From Enoplolaimus lenunculus (taxonomy: Eukaryota > Nematoda > Enoplea > Enoplida > Thoracostomopsidae), in the NCBI GenBank assembly GCA_030248215.1, contig JASANG010003121.1, positions 1-64,000 on the forward strand: a DNA stretch of 64,000 nucleotides, in the 5' to 3' direction. The notes below the pieces were generated by a model, which made no database searches, had not been told where the DNA came from, and saw only the letters and a list, made by a program, of their open reading frames with translations. The first letter of the stretch is position 1, and every line of letters begins with the position of its first letter. This document shows, one piece after another, positions 41,201 to 55,466 of this stretch. The translations under genes and the position numbers were made by a program.

Positions 41201-43207
41201 GACCGTCATTCGTCCGGCGCCGCCCGTCATTCGTCCGGCGCCGCCCGTCATTCGTCCGGCGCCGCCCGTCATTCGTCCGGCGCCGCCCGTCATTCGTCCG
41301 GCGCCGCCCGTCATTCGTCCGGCGCCGCCCGTCATTCGTCCGGCGCCGTCCGTCATTCGTCCGGCGCCGTCCGTCATTCGTCCGGCGCCGTCCGTCATTC
41401 GTCCGGCGCCGTCCGTCATTCGTCCGGCGCCGTCCGTCATTCGTCCGGCGCCGTCCGTCATTCGTCCGGCGCCGTCCGTCATTCGTCCGGCGCCGTCCGT
41501 CGTTCGTCCGGCGGCGTCCGTCATTCGTCCGGCGCCGTCCGTCATTCATCCGGCGCCGTCCGTCATTCATCCGGCGCCGTCCGTCATTCATCCGGCGCCG
41601 TCCGTCATTCATCCGGCGCCGTCCGTCATTCATCCGGCGCCGTCCGTCATTCATCCGGCGCCGTCCGTCATTCATCCGGCGCCGTCCGTCATTCATCCGG
41701 CGCCGTCCGTCATTCGTCCGGCGCCGTCCGTAATGCTTCTCAGTGTCAAGAAAACAGTTAAATATACCATATATTGACCTCATATTTTCCAGTGTGTATG
41801 ATTAGAAAGGCGAATATTTGCGTTTGGCCTTATAGCTAGAAATACATTTGCATATATTGCCATTAGCCACAGGTTGTTCGTAATGGATGCTTTGATGCGC
41901 TACAGTTGCAGTTCGTGGGGAAGTTGGGTAGCCAAATTTTTCGGCTCCTGTTTACTGTCGATTTTTAAGTGCACAATTCCGATTGCGTTTTGTGGATGTG
42001 GATTTTGACAGGACTGTCGCTGTTCCTCCAGTCCGCGTTGAACGTTGAAATGGTTCAGTGGCTGTTGAGAGCGCTTTCCGGTCAGATTTATGCGTACACT
42101 TAGACTTAAGCCCTATTCACACGTGCAAGTTTTTGCTGCAAGAAGTTGCAGCTGCAACCCTGCACTTGCAAGAGTTTTGTCCAGTATCCCGTTCGAAAAA
42201 GTTGCAGCTTCAAATAATTCATTAAAAATCAAAGCTGGCAATTTAGTTCACATGTGTGAATAACCATGCAAGTTCAATGAGTTTATTGCAGCGGCTTTTT
42301 CATTGGCTGATGAAAAAATGTAAGTTTTGCGTTCAATTCGCAGCTGCAAGTTCTCGCAGCAAAAACTTGCATGTGAGAAAAGGGCTTTAGGCTTGGAAAC
42401 GGCAGAAGTTTTTGCCTAATCATTCTGGAAAAAATGAGCAAGAGCCAGTTCAATTGTGAGTTGAATAGCGGTGTAATTTTTGGATTAAACCAATAGTTTT
42501 CAAACTATATAGAATATACCCTAAAGCCCTATTCACACGTGCTTAGTGTTTGCAGCAGAAACTTGTACGTGCAACTTGCATGTGCAAGTTTGGTCGCAAA
42601 GCTTCTTTGAAGTTCTTGCAGCTGCAAATGATTCACTATAATTCATGCTGTTGATTTTAATTCGCACCTGTGAACGCAGTTGCAAGTCGCTTGCATTTCT
42701 TGCACCGGCAGTTTGATTGGTCAATCGGAATGTTCCTTTGAAAATGCTTACAGCTGCAAGTATTTCGTGCAAGTTGCCGCTGCGAGTTTTTGCTGCAAAA
42801 GGTTGGACGTGTGAACGGGGCTTTAAACTTAAAATTCTGATTTTCTTGAAACAATATTGTTGTTTGAATTGCGCAGTACAGAATTTTCAGCATAGTTCCT
42901 GCTCCGGCACACAAGAGTTCCGAATAATAAATGGAGACGTTCAGAGGTGTAGGCAGTATTTTAGAAAGCGGTTGCTAATGCATTCAAGGTTCAACCGGAT
43001 CAACAAAAATACCGGAACTGGATATTGAAGTGCATATTTCGACAAAAAGCGAAAAATAGTCAAGCTAAATTAGCGTTAGGTACTTGCTATAATAATATAT
43101 CATGGTTTTGTTTCTACAAGAGTGTTTCTGTTAACAGGGATTTTTGCAATGCTTATTTTTATCATTTGGAATAAAATTCGATGCGAAATAATTTGATTTT
43201 GGTCGTA

Positions 43208-43244
<37 letters not shown>

Positions 43245-46200
43245 TAATATAATATAATATAATATAATATAATATAATATAGAGATGTTATGCTTTTCAG
43301 CAATAAATATTCGGCGATAAGACACCCTATTTTCGAAATTTTTATACAACTTAACCAGTCGCTTTCGAAAACGCTGACTACGCCCGTGCCTATCATGTCC
43401 CACCTCAGGTATCAGTCCCATTCGGTCTCGCGGTAATGTGTCGCCGGACAACTTGGAATCCGGTATGTCATCGACTCGACACTTCGTCACCCATCATTAT
43501 GTTTAGGCTTAGGCGTCGGAGACGCTCTGGATTATGCTTATATTAATTAATTGGCATTTAGGACACTGTTGGGCGACAAGTTGTCGGTCGACGAATTGTC
43601 GTAGATGCCGCCTCATTCACAAGGTTACGATGGTCATTCTCATTCATACAAAGTGACCCTCGTAGTTTTGTTTTATTGTTGTATTTATATCAATGGTGTA
43701 TAACTGCTCTATTTTTGAATTGAAATGAGTTGTTCAAAAGTTGAATTTAAAAATTTTTCAAAATTTTTTGACGTGTATCATTCGTTGTAGTTTATCGATC
43801 AGTCGAACAGATGTGTACTCGAGTCGAGTCGAGTCATGCTTGAGTTGAACGGAAAACGTTTGTATTTTGGATATTTTTGTGAGTAAATGTACACAGTGTA
43901 TTGTTAGATGGTTGTTTCAACGAGAGTTTGAGCGTGGTTATACATTGGAATTGACCCTTAGGGTAAGGGTTTTGGCGTCAAAACTTGTAAACTTTTTGGC
44001 TGACCCAAAATTGTAATCGCAGCAAGATGTTACAGACGTTCGCTTGCAAAAAGCAGTTTTATAAAATTTGGAACCACCACCACCACCGTAAGTATCCAGT
44101 ATCCGGTAGGTTGTATATCAGAACCAGATCCGATGTTTCGGATATCCAATCACAGTCTGGTAGATTTGTAGTCTACATATCAGTAGATTGCGTATTAGCG
44201 CTCATCTTTCACCTGGTTTTCAACTGCTCATCTTGCACCTGGTTTTCAACTGCTTTAAGTTGCAAGGCCATGCTTCTTGTGTGTTTGATCAGAATCTACG
44301 ACAATTTGTCGCCCGTCAATTTGTTACCCGACAGTGTCTTACTATTAAGCTTAAGTGTAAGCCAAAGCGTAATCTTATGCCTAAGCCAAACAATGATGAT
44401 AAGTTCAATTTGTTGAGTCGACGCGATTTCGGATTACAAGTTGTCGGGCGACGAATTGTGGTGTGTTCCTGGTACATCATTGTGTGGAATGTTTACTTTA
44501 AGTTCAATTGTTTGATGGTCGAAGTTTACCGTAAAGATTAATATTGTTAACGTTGCATGCAGAGTGGCACCAAATTTGGCCGAATTCGAATCCATTGCTA
44601 ATTTGCCGATTCCGAATCCGCATCTTGTATGTTGCAAAATTCAGAAATATCAATATTTTGTTTCAGAATATCAACGCAATGCCAGCCGGATAAACTTTTA
44701 AACATTAATATATTTCGTGCCCGACGTCACTTTTGAGATTTGTGACTTGAAACAAAAAATTTTTTATTAATATTATAAATTATTTAAATTTTTTATTGTT
44801 AGAACTGAAAAAACATATTGCCGAACATTGTTGGATTCGGTTTTTGGATTCGACTTTTTTTACAACCGAATCCGAATCTTTGTTGTGACCCTGGTTGCAT
44901 GAGCTTGTATATACCTGCGTTACCTGGATTATTAATTTTAGCTATGGCCAATGTACAGAACAGGGGCAGAACAGTATTTTAAGCATATTCCTAAGCCTAA
45001 GCTTAAGCGTAAGCCTAACTGTAAGAATGAGTTTATTCCTAACCTAAGCCAAGCAAAAAAGTAAGTCTAAAGCTTAAGCTTATTCTATTGCAGTCCCACA
45101 GAAAAACGTTCCGTCCATGATCTTTACATGGGCCGTAAGTTTGTTAACGTTGCATGAGCCTGTAAATACCTGTGTTACATGGATTATTAATTTTAGCTAT
45201 TAACATACAGTAATATTTACCGTACGATAAACGGTCTCAAACGGTTAAAGCGTCGTATCAGGGGTACTGTAATTAGAAAGCAATAAATTAACCGACGTAC
45301 TGTATTCGCCTGTTTATATAGTTTGGCAAATTCAAAGTTGAATACCAGTTGAAACTTTTATCAGTTGGAATCAAACGACTGATAGTTGGGTTGTTGGTCA
45401 AAGTGTACGGTAAACTGCACAACTTCACAGGGGGTATTGTGTTCAGAATTTGGCAATAGACGGTATCGAGGTTCGTTTGTGGAAATACTATCGGTCAACA
45501 ATTATTCGTATCGTGTGTCCTGGTTTGGGTTTGGAGGAAACAAGGCTACGTGTCAATGATTATTATTTAGACGGTGATAGCCTTGTGATTGGAGGGTACG
45601 ATTGTTTGCTTTTAAATTGGAACTTGGGTTTCGCGGTTGAAGTCAACTTGCATTGAGTTTTTTCTCCAAGGTTAACCAAATCGACTTTTAATTGACCCAT
45701 TCGAGTCTAAATCTGTCTAGAAGTGATATTGTAATTTGAATCAACATCAACGCTCGCAAATATCTTGGCATCGAGTGTCAGCGTTCGGTGTGGGTTCGGA
45801 TACGTCAAACCAGTTTTCTCAGGGTTATATCAAAGGCTTTCTTGATACGGTTTTGTATAACTTTTGGGGGGCACGTTGAACCAAAGAAATGGGCGTAAAA
45901 GGGCTAATTGGTGGAACGTATAATGCAAGTTCTCGGCTGGCAAGTATTGGAATGCTGGTTACTTCGTTAATGATATTTGTACATTTTTGTGGAGCCGTGG
46001 GACGTGCGCTGTCACGACAGAATAAGCAAGGTAAGTTGGGGGAGGGGTAGGGTGGGGTTGGAGGTAGGAATCGTCCCTGTTAGGCAAGAGTTGCGTATTT
46101 GGAAAATCGTGATGTTTTTGCTGTGCGGGAATCAGGGTGCAAAGCGGAACTGTATTATAGCGGAATCGGAACAGCAAATGTATACCGAAATCGGAACTAC

Positions 46201-49200
46201 AAATTTTGTGACTATACGGATGATTTGTATTAACAAGTATAATGTTGATTTAGGGTGTCTGTTGGCCGGCAACAATTCTCAAAAACGTCGCATGAACAAA
46301 TTGGCAGTCATTTTTTAGCTCTGTAAAGCTAAACTGCAATCAATTATTGATAAGTTAACTCATCGAAAACAAATTAATAGATAAATGATGCTGAATTTTT
46401 ATACATCATATCACAACAAGTAGGCCTAAAATTAAAATGTGGAAATTCCGATTCAGATTGATTGCGGAATCGGAATCGGAACTCGTTTTGAATCGGAATT
46501 CTTATCGGAATCGGAAATCCGATTGCACCCTGGCGGAAATGTTCGCTGATTTTGTGCCAATGAAGTGCGTAGTAATGTTATTGTGACTAAAGTGGATTTG
46601 TAGTAGTATTTATGTAATTTAATAGTCGTTGGTACAAGTAACAGATGAGGATGGCTTAAGAAGTTGAAAATTATGAGCTGTGTACACTTTCATACACGGT
46701 TCTGGTTAAGGATTAGGCTTAGGTAGACACGCTTGAAATGACCCAATTGTAATATGGCGTTGAATGCGAAATTTATGTTGTTAAAAGTCGAAACGTCGCA
46801 CATACGTATTTTGGGCAAATTTCCAGCATTATTTACTTTACAATATTTTCTCAGAACAGAAATGTGATTGTTTTGTCGAAAGAAAGTTTGTATGCCGATT
46901 GTTCTAGATTCGTTAACTTTTATTGCGCAAAGCCGGCTGACTAGTACAGTTTTTATAATACGGTAACAACATAAAATACGTATATGGCTTGAAGAAATGA
47001 TTATGTGCTAAATTGACAATTTGTTTTATTCTATATTTGAGGGTCGTATTTCACGCAACGGCAAGGGTTTAAGCCGACATAGTAGTGTTCTATGCTATAG
47101 GCTGGCTAAACTTAGTAGCAGCTTGATTTTAAAATTTAGTCAAAGAAATAAATTTTTAAAATTAAAGCCATTCAATGTTGTTTAAACTATTACGTACGGC
47201 TTCTGTTTGTAAATTATATTTTTATTAATTTAAATTATATATAGTATATATTTAATATATGTTATATATATGTATATATATTATATATATAATGCGTGTT
47301 TGTGTCATTTTTTGGATTGAAACTGCACTGTATCAGAGCGAATAGTCTGCAAAATGTGCGTGCGTTGTATATGCGTTAAATATACTTGTAACATTTTGTG
47401 TATACACAAAACGTGAAATCAAACGCAGTTGCACTGTCGAGTAAGTTGTAGTTTGAGCCCGAGGGTTGACGCTGTAGAAAAACGGCGAAAATATTGCATT
47501 TTAAGTTCGAATTAGCAAATCGTTCACGGTGGTTCAGTAATACAGTGTCGTTGCATGCCCAGAAATGAATTTGGAGTCGGCGACGGGTCTGCTGGTGCCC
47601 TCTCGGCGGTGCGGCCGTGGCGCAGTATGTATAAATGTTGTGTGTCGCAGCGGTCTGGGTGTACAGTGATGTAGTTTTTAAGCCACGTCTTCGGTTTAAA
47701 ATTAGACTCTTCTCAAGTTCTATTTTAAATTTTAAATTTAGTAGCGTTGATGAATTCTGTATATATATGTATATATGTATATATATGTATATATATATAA
47801 ATTATGTTTTTTAAAATATATATGTCTCTGGAGTGATTGAGGCTTTTGCAAGATAAACTCTAGATTAGTTGCTGTTTGTTTTCTGCAGGCCGCCTCCCCC
47901 CCGCCGCCACCGCTTATCGTTTTGTCAAGGGCCAAGGTGAACGTCCGAGGCTGATGTCTCACTCTTGTTATACTTGTGTTATAGGTTGGATTTTTTATAT
48001 TAGCCCCTATACGGATATATCGACTGTACGGGCGGTTATTTTGTATTGGCAGATAAATCGCTTTGAGTTGTATTTGTTTACAGTTTGGTTGTTTTGTTAA
48101 TGTGAATTTTGAGGATGATAGACATCAGTCGACTGGATGGGTATGTGTGTGTGATAGCGTACGCCTTTTGATTATCGGTTGTCAGTCGAGGTAGGAACCG
48201 GGGGTTCAGACGTTTTAACTGAGTAGCTGGAAAAGTAGGCATGCGATATGGGTGTTGAACGAGCGGCGTACGCGATTTACAGATTCGTTTACAAGCGTTA
48301 TACCAGTGCACTACATAGGTTTTTGTGTTCCGATTACTTTTCTCGTCGTCTGTATATGTTGACCCAGGGTTGTTTTTTCCGAAAAAAGTTATGACCGGAA
48401 ACAAATGAATTTTTTTCCATTTTTTCCATAATCGCGCGTGCAAAGCGAGAAGGTAGCAGATTTCGCTTCCGTGGATTATGAAAATCTAAACTACACCAGA
48501 TAAAGTGAATGTCTATCTCCAACTAGGGTTATTTCACCAATAATATTGCAAAAAAACAAAGAAAATTTTCGGTGGCATGTATTTTTCATTTTCCGGTTCC
48601 GCTTCCGGTAATGCTTTCAAATTCCGATTCTGCTGGTTCCGGTAAATTGTAATTCCGGTTGCACTCTGCTCATAGGTGAGACAGTTTGGCATCAAAAACT
48701 TTTTTCAAAACTGAGACATCTGTGGAAAATTTTAAAAACCCGTCTTTGACGAACCGCTGCTGGACTTAGGTTTCTAGTGAATATTCAATCGTTGAACATA
48801 AATTTCGGTTGCGAAAAGAAACCAAACGCAATTTCAGTATTAAATACCATCCGGGTAAATGTTAGTTTAGTATATTAATTCGGATACGGAATCTCGTTTG
48901 TTTGACCTTCAAAGTACGCCGTCTGACGCCCGTTGAGTATGATTTGCTGTTGACAGCTGTTTGATGAAATATACAGTCTTAACTCGTTGAATGACTGACT
49001 AATGTAATTTTGGGAAATTTTTGTAAATTTTTCCACTGTTTACACAGTATTTAAATTGTGTTGCCAAATGAGTCGACTGCAACGAATTAATGGAGTTTGA
49101 ACACAGATGACGTGTCTTTTTGTTACTTTAAGGGTTGCGCTATACTTTACTTTGACGGACGGCGCCGGTCGCCGGCGGCGTTTGCGTCGCATGCGTCACA

Positions 49201-52200
49201 ATAAGGGCGTCGATGTACTTTACTTTCAAACTCTGTTATAGGTTTCAGAGTAGGACAATTTTGGCATTAGTTAAAGATAATTTGTGGAAATTGTTTGTGA
49301 AATTTTGTTCCGTATATTGGCATTGTGTTGTCGATTTGAACTATTCGTAATGTTATTACGTTAATTATTGTTTGTATTTGATAAATCATTGGCAAATCAA
49401 CGCCAGGTTGCCAAAAAAATAACTTAGTTTCATCTGGCGTCGTCCGGCGACGTACGGCAACGCAGATGAGTTGCCGTATGACCACGGCGTCATATTTTGT
49501 ACCGAATGCGTGTCTGATTTTCATGCGGACTGAGTTGAATTTGTGCAAGCGACGCGGTCGAGCAACCTAAACGGCAATTTTTGTAGTAAAAATCCTAAGG
49601 ATTTCGTTGGTCCGGTTATATGGTGTGTCCACATAAGCAGTGCCGGATACGGGATTGGATTTCCGGTTTCGGTTGGAAGGTGACGTTTTGTGTTATTCGA
49701 AAGTTTTATCGTTTGAAAACCGTTGTTTGGCAATAATGTGACATGTTAAGAGATTAGCGAATTGTAGCGAAAGTGGGTCGAGTTAAAAAGTATTGGGAGG
49801 TTCAGGTGAACCGGTTGCTTCGCTAAATTTTGACTGCGACCGGTTCGTTAGAGGGGATGTATGCTGTCCATCGCGTGTCCCGAATACGCCACTGCGCCTA
49901 GGTGGTCATCGTTTGAATTGGCGAAGCAGGTAAAATCCTTAAACATGGACAGCGGTCACAGTGCGAGGTTGATGAACCACCCCGATAGATGTTTAGTAGT
50001 GCTAGCTGACATATAAGGTATCGCGAAAAATGTTGCAGTCGGAACGGTTCGGAGCAAAGTAATGGGATGGCCTTAAGCCCATAAGGCTTTCATGACAATT
50101 ATGCTACGAAACAGCGCAATTTTCAGATTTTGGCATAATTTAGGCGCTTTGTTTACATTAAAATTTGTGACGGACAGTGTGAATGTGCTGGGTTTTTTGC
50201 AATATACTGTAGTGACCCGAATAATGGAGAGTCGAAATGAAATGGATGAGGGCATTTTTGTACACTCGAGTCAATTGGAGTCAGTATCCGTAATTGGAGT
50301 CGGTTAGTGGATTTAGTCCATAATTCCTATTTTGAGTGCATGGCGTAGACTGCTCAGGATTGTAACAGAGTCACACGCCAATGTTTAGAACAGTGCCGGA
50401 ACAGTAGTATAAGCATATTCTTAAGCCTAAAGCCTAAGCGTAAGGATGAGCCTATTCCTAAGCCTAATCAAAGCCTAAGCCTCAGCCGAAGCAAAAAAGT
50501 TAGTCTAAAGCTTAAGCTGACTCCGTTGCAGCCCTACAGGACAATGTTCTGGATCTCCTCTATACATGGGCCGATTCACAAGACAACCGGCATATGTTAT
50601 CCAGAAAAAAATTTATGAAAATCAACAAAAATGCTTCAGAGCAAGTCAATTGTGTCCATAAAGGAAGAAAAATATAAAAAAAGGTTGTTGAGAGCAATTA
50701 ACATGTGATTAATTAAAAATAAATAACAGTCCGTAACCGAATAACACACGTGGTATCCTGTAAAGAGGCAAAGTAAATATTATTCAGCATAAGATTCGGG
50801 TCACTACAGTAGGCGTTTTATAAAAAAATGTGCCCTATGCTATGGTGTACAGTTTGGGTTACGGTTTATACCGTAGGTAATGGTTCATTCTGGCTGAAGC
50901 CGGCGTCTCTGAAATTTGTTCACAAGAATTTCGACCAGAGTAATTTCGCAGATGGGTCCGATAATGACTATGTACATTAGAACCCATATTCTCAAATGTG
51001 TGTAGGATCTATCACCAGTTGATGATAGGTCTTGTAACTTTCGAACCAGTGAATAATGAGTATCAAAATTTCAGCACATTTGTCGCATACGATTTGCTGT
51101 ACACTTGTACCAATTTTGAGTGCAACAACTGCAATAGTTAATGAGTTTGAAAACCTATTACTAACTGATGATAGTTGCTATATCCGTTTGAGAATATGGG
51201 TCAAGAATGAAACATGTGTACATATTATCTCATGGCAGGGTTCCGTCGGAATTCCGATTCCGGATAAAATTCGGGCAAAATTTGACTTCCGATTCCGGCT
51301 GACTGCTGTTCTGATGCCGGAATTCTGATTTTTCGGTTATGAGTTTTTAAGATGATTGAACTTAGATTTTGCTTGTTTCGTTTTGTTTCGTTCATTTGCA
51401 ATTGTTCTGCTGGTTTTTTAGTAAATATTCCGAGTTGTTACGTGTATTCCGTCAGCTATATTAACGATTTTTTACTGAAACTGTGAACAGTAACGGAAAC
51501 AGGCATACTGCAACAAAAGTTAAAAGTCATACACCTTTAGTTTTTAATAGAACTACTAAAACTTGATTCCGATTCCGCTTCCAGTTCCGTCAAAATCCTG
51601 TTCCGGTTAGAACCCTGTCTCATGGTATAACTTGTGTATCAGCGCGTGTTGCATTTTTACTCGACCCTCAACATTTTTAGGGGGTAGGTAGGTATCAATT
51701 GGAAGTTGGAACACACATTAAATATAGGGAATACGAATATGATCGGAACGATGGGGGGGTTGACGATTATTCCAGCATGGCGAAAGTGCAAATATTTAGC
51801 TGGTACTGTGATGTGTCTCAAAAACGTTCAGAACCGATCACCAACCGGTTATATACAAGCTTATACACAGTTGAAAATGCCGACTTTGTAGTTTAAGCGT
51901 TCAGTAGTAAGCTTATCTTGCGCAAGTACTGTATCATTGTAAAAAAACTGCCTATTTATACAATAAAAATGGCTTGCATCAGTGATTGCATAATTGCACA
52001 ATTGCCTGCTTCAGTACTCGATGTCGTCTATTGGCGTGATCCGCGTATTTCTGGTGCTGTACTGGCGGTAATGGTCATCGGTCTGTTGTCGTTGGCGCAA
52101 TGGTCAATTATTTCAGTGGTCGCGTATGGAGGCCTGCTTGCGCTCACTGGGACGCTGTCGTTTCGGCTGTATAAAGCAGTGATTGCAGCGGTGAACAAAA

Positions 52201-55200
52201 CCGATGAAGGAAATCCGTTCAAGTGAGTTGCGAGCAGTGATCAAACGATGGCTTGGTATCGGTAAAATCCCAATGTCTGGGATACATATTTTGCGCGACC
52301 CAAATACTTCTGTAACAGTGTACAAATTTAGATCCTATATCCAGTTGACATCCGGCTGCGGTTCCGGTACAAAATTCACTATCCGGCTCTGGTTCCGGTG
52401 AGGGGCTCATGAAGGGACGAAAGCATGATTTTGAATCGCCAGTCTTGACAGTGGCTTTTGCGAACACACGATAGTCAAGCATTTACCGATTGTCGTTTGT
52501 CGTCATCTGTAGTGTTAAAGCTGAAACGCTCCACATACGTAACGTGCGTAGTGTACAAATCAGTCACTAAGATGTCGAGGTTGCAAATGCTGCAACCAAT
52601 GTTGACTAGTGTATTATTTTAGAACTTTTAGTTTTTAAAAAATTTATTTATCAGAAAAAGGCTGTTGGAATCGCATTGTTTTGATTAATAATAGTATGTA
52701 TTATTTTAAGGCCATACCTGGAAAAAGATATGAATATTCCGACAGCGAAAGCGCACGAACACGTGGATCAAGCGTTGACGCATGCTACTCGTGGAGCGAA
52801 TCGGCTCAAACGACTGTTTCTTGTCGAAAATATCGTTGACAGTTTGAAGGTACTGATGGTTTCGATGCGGCTTCGGACGGCGGACAGAAGGGTTTTAGGG
52901 TTTGAAACCATATTAGAAACAGTTATGTGACGAAAAATAATGGTGTGTTTTCTGTCAAATTAACACTAATGGGTGGTATCTAAACAAGTGTGGGATTAGC
53001 TGGTAAAGTAAACTCGCTTCGGAGTCCATATATTATTAGCTAGCGAATGGGCTTGAGGACTGGGGGCAGCGGGAGTCTATTAATAAGACATTTCAGTGTT
53101 TGTGGGCGGTGCGAATAAATTTTTAGTCTGACAGAATATTTTATGAAATCGATTTTTGCAACACAGCTAATATTCTGATATTATGATTTATAGGCGTCAG
53201 TGTTTTGTTTTTGCGTTTCCGGTTTATTTTTGCGTTTCCGCGAGTTATTTTTGTATTTTCGGTTTATTTTTGCGTTTCTGGTTTGTTTTTGCATTTCTGC
53301 GGTTTGTTTTTGTATTTTGGTTTATTTTTGCGTTTCCGGTTTGTTTTTGCATGTCCGGTGTATTTTTGCATTTCCGGTTGATTTTTGCATTCCCGGTTTA
53401 TTTTTGCATTTCTGGATTATTTTTGCATTTCCAGTTTATTTTTGCGTTTCCGGTTTATTTTCCGTTTATTTTTGCGTTTCCGGATTATTTTTGCATTTCC
53501 GGTTTATTTTCTACATTTCCGGTTTATTTTCTACATTTCCGGTTTATTTTCTACATTTCCGGTTTATTTTCTACATTTCCGGTTTATTTTTGCGTTTCCG
53601 ATTTTTTTTGCATTTCCGGTTTATTTTTGCGTTTCCGGTTTATTTTCCGTTTATTTTTGCGTTTCCGGATTATTTTAGTATTTCCGCGGTTTATTTTTGC
53701 ATTTCCGATTTATTTTCCGGTTTATTTTTGCGTTTCCGATTTATTTTTTACATTTACGGTTTATTTTTACATTTACGGTCCCTCCGGGAAGCGAATATCC
53801 TAATCGTTTGTGTTCGGGCGGGTAGGCTGGCATGGATTTCGCCGCTTAGACGTTAGACAATTTAACCCAACAAAAATATCGACTGAAGTTGTAGAGTTTC
53901 TGTAAGAACTCATTAAATTAGTGTTTCGTTTTGTAACTTAATTCTTGTTGAATATTAAATTCGTTTGAGCTTCAGAGACGTACATCTTCAGGATTTTATT
54001 TGGAAATGGTATAATTTCGTCGGAAATTAAGATTAAATTCAGCAAAAAAACTTTCAGAAGTGCTGTTTTTTCTATTGGCTGAAAAAATTTGGGCAGCAGG
54101 TGTATATATCGGTGTAATCTCATCGGTTGTGTATGCGCCTGATGAATATGTTACCGAAATATATTTAAAAATGAAACGATTAGCTTTGATCTGAGTTTGA
54201 ATTATGCAATAAATTAATTGATATTTATTTTATTGTTTTTATATTATGTTTTTTCTGTGTTTTTCAGTTTGGCGCTGTTTTGTGGGCGTTAACGTATGTT
54301 GGATCGTGGTTCTCGGGCATCGCGTTGATAATTATTGGTAAGTTCAGCGATGCCGGGGAGTAGGATATTTAGGCGATGTGTTTGTGGGTGTGTGTGTGTG
54401 GACTGCTAGGTTGAACACGGGCAAACGTGGCACTGATGAGTTCTCGTGTTGTATTGAGTTTAGTATGCGATAATTTAGTTATACCTAATACAAAAAATAC
54501 TTATAATACAAAAATTACTTAGCTAATAGTTTATTAAATTAGTGGTATGGAAATTATAGACACTGAGTTCTCGTGTTGTGTTGAGTTTAGTATGCGATAA
54601 TTTAGTTATACCTAATACAAAAATTACTTATAATACAAAAATTACTTAGCTAATAGTTTATTAAATTAGTGGTATGGAAATTATAGACACTGAATATTTA
54701 TACGCGCACATATGCACCGGATCAATAAGTTGGAGCGGCCGCATGGCGGAGTGGTAGCATAGCATGCTTGGATCGACCACAACCGGTGTGGCAATCCAGT
54801 CTCAGTAGTTGTGATGTTTAATTTGTGGCTAAAGTTCTAAGAAAAAGACCACCATCCTGGTCAATAATTCTAACGACGATTTCAGTGTTATCGTTTTTGT
54901 GTCGTTGTTTTCAGCAACCATTGCGATATTTTCAATCCCGAAATTATACGAAGTCTACAAAGAGCCAATTGACCAATACTATTCAGTCGCTGAAACGAAA
55001 GCCAACGAAGTCATCTCGCAGTGAGTTTAACGGGCGGTTTGTGCATGGCTGGATAAGGAGTTCGACGGCGGTAGGTGGGATTTCATTTCGGGAGGTGGAT
55101 CACCTCGCCTGAAAAGTATTTTCGGAGCGAATGTAGCCAGCGAGAAAATGTGTTTTTGACTCATTTTGTAGCCTGTAGAAGTACTGCTTTTGGGTCTCTA

Positions 55201-55433
55201 AAAATTTTCCAGGTGGAATGTGGATCCTTTTAATCCGCTCTTGTGTGTGAGTCCCGTCCCAACCAGGGAGAGCCCAGCTTTGTGTTCACTCCGGCTGTGC
55301 GATACAATTTTTACCAGGTAATATTGTATCCACAGTACCGGTTGTGAACTGTACATGTGTCCTGTCGTTAAAGTTTATTACTATTATTATTATTATTACT
55401 ATTATTATTATTATTATTTATTATTTATTATTA

Positions 55434-55466
<33 letters not shown>

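Larger units (their letters stand above)
14639..52014 (+). other. Reticulon intron 6, 37.4 kb, packed with repeats
   Basis: Separates the N-terminal exons from the membrane-domain exons. It contains most of the elements listed below. Stretches where I see nothing nameable include 14639-15640, 15760-16960, 17063-18880 (except a small K-type fragment near 18740), 19824-20580, 25530-26360, 35410-36090, 38210-38930, 41740-42100, 43620-44290, 45203-46120, 46541-47210, 47295-47760 and 48670-49130. ORFs there are short, overlap on both strands and have no family resemblance. Confidence 0.85.

Noticed and set aside
41124-41783. RPAPSVI / RRRPSFV repeat proteins
   Set aside because: Same cause: a 21-bp minisatellite open on both strands.
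50092-50307. Short frame upstream of an S element
   Set aside because: Crosses the S element boundary at 50207, so the frame is accidental.
53183-53856. Phe-rich membrane-like protein of about 200 residues
   Set aside because: Translation of the 19-bp minisatellite; hydrophobicity comes from T-rich repeats and all three frames look alike.
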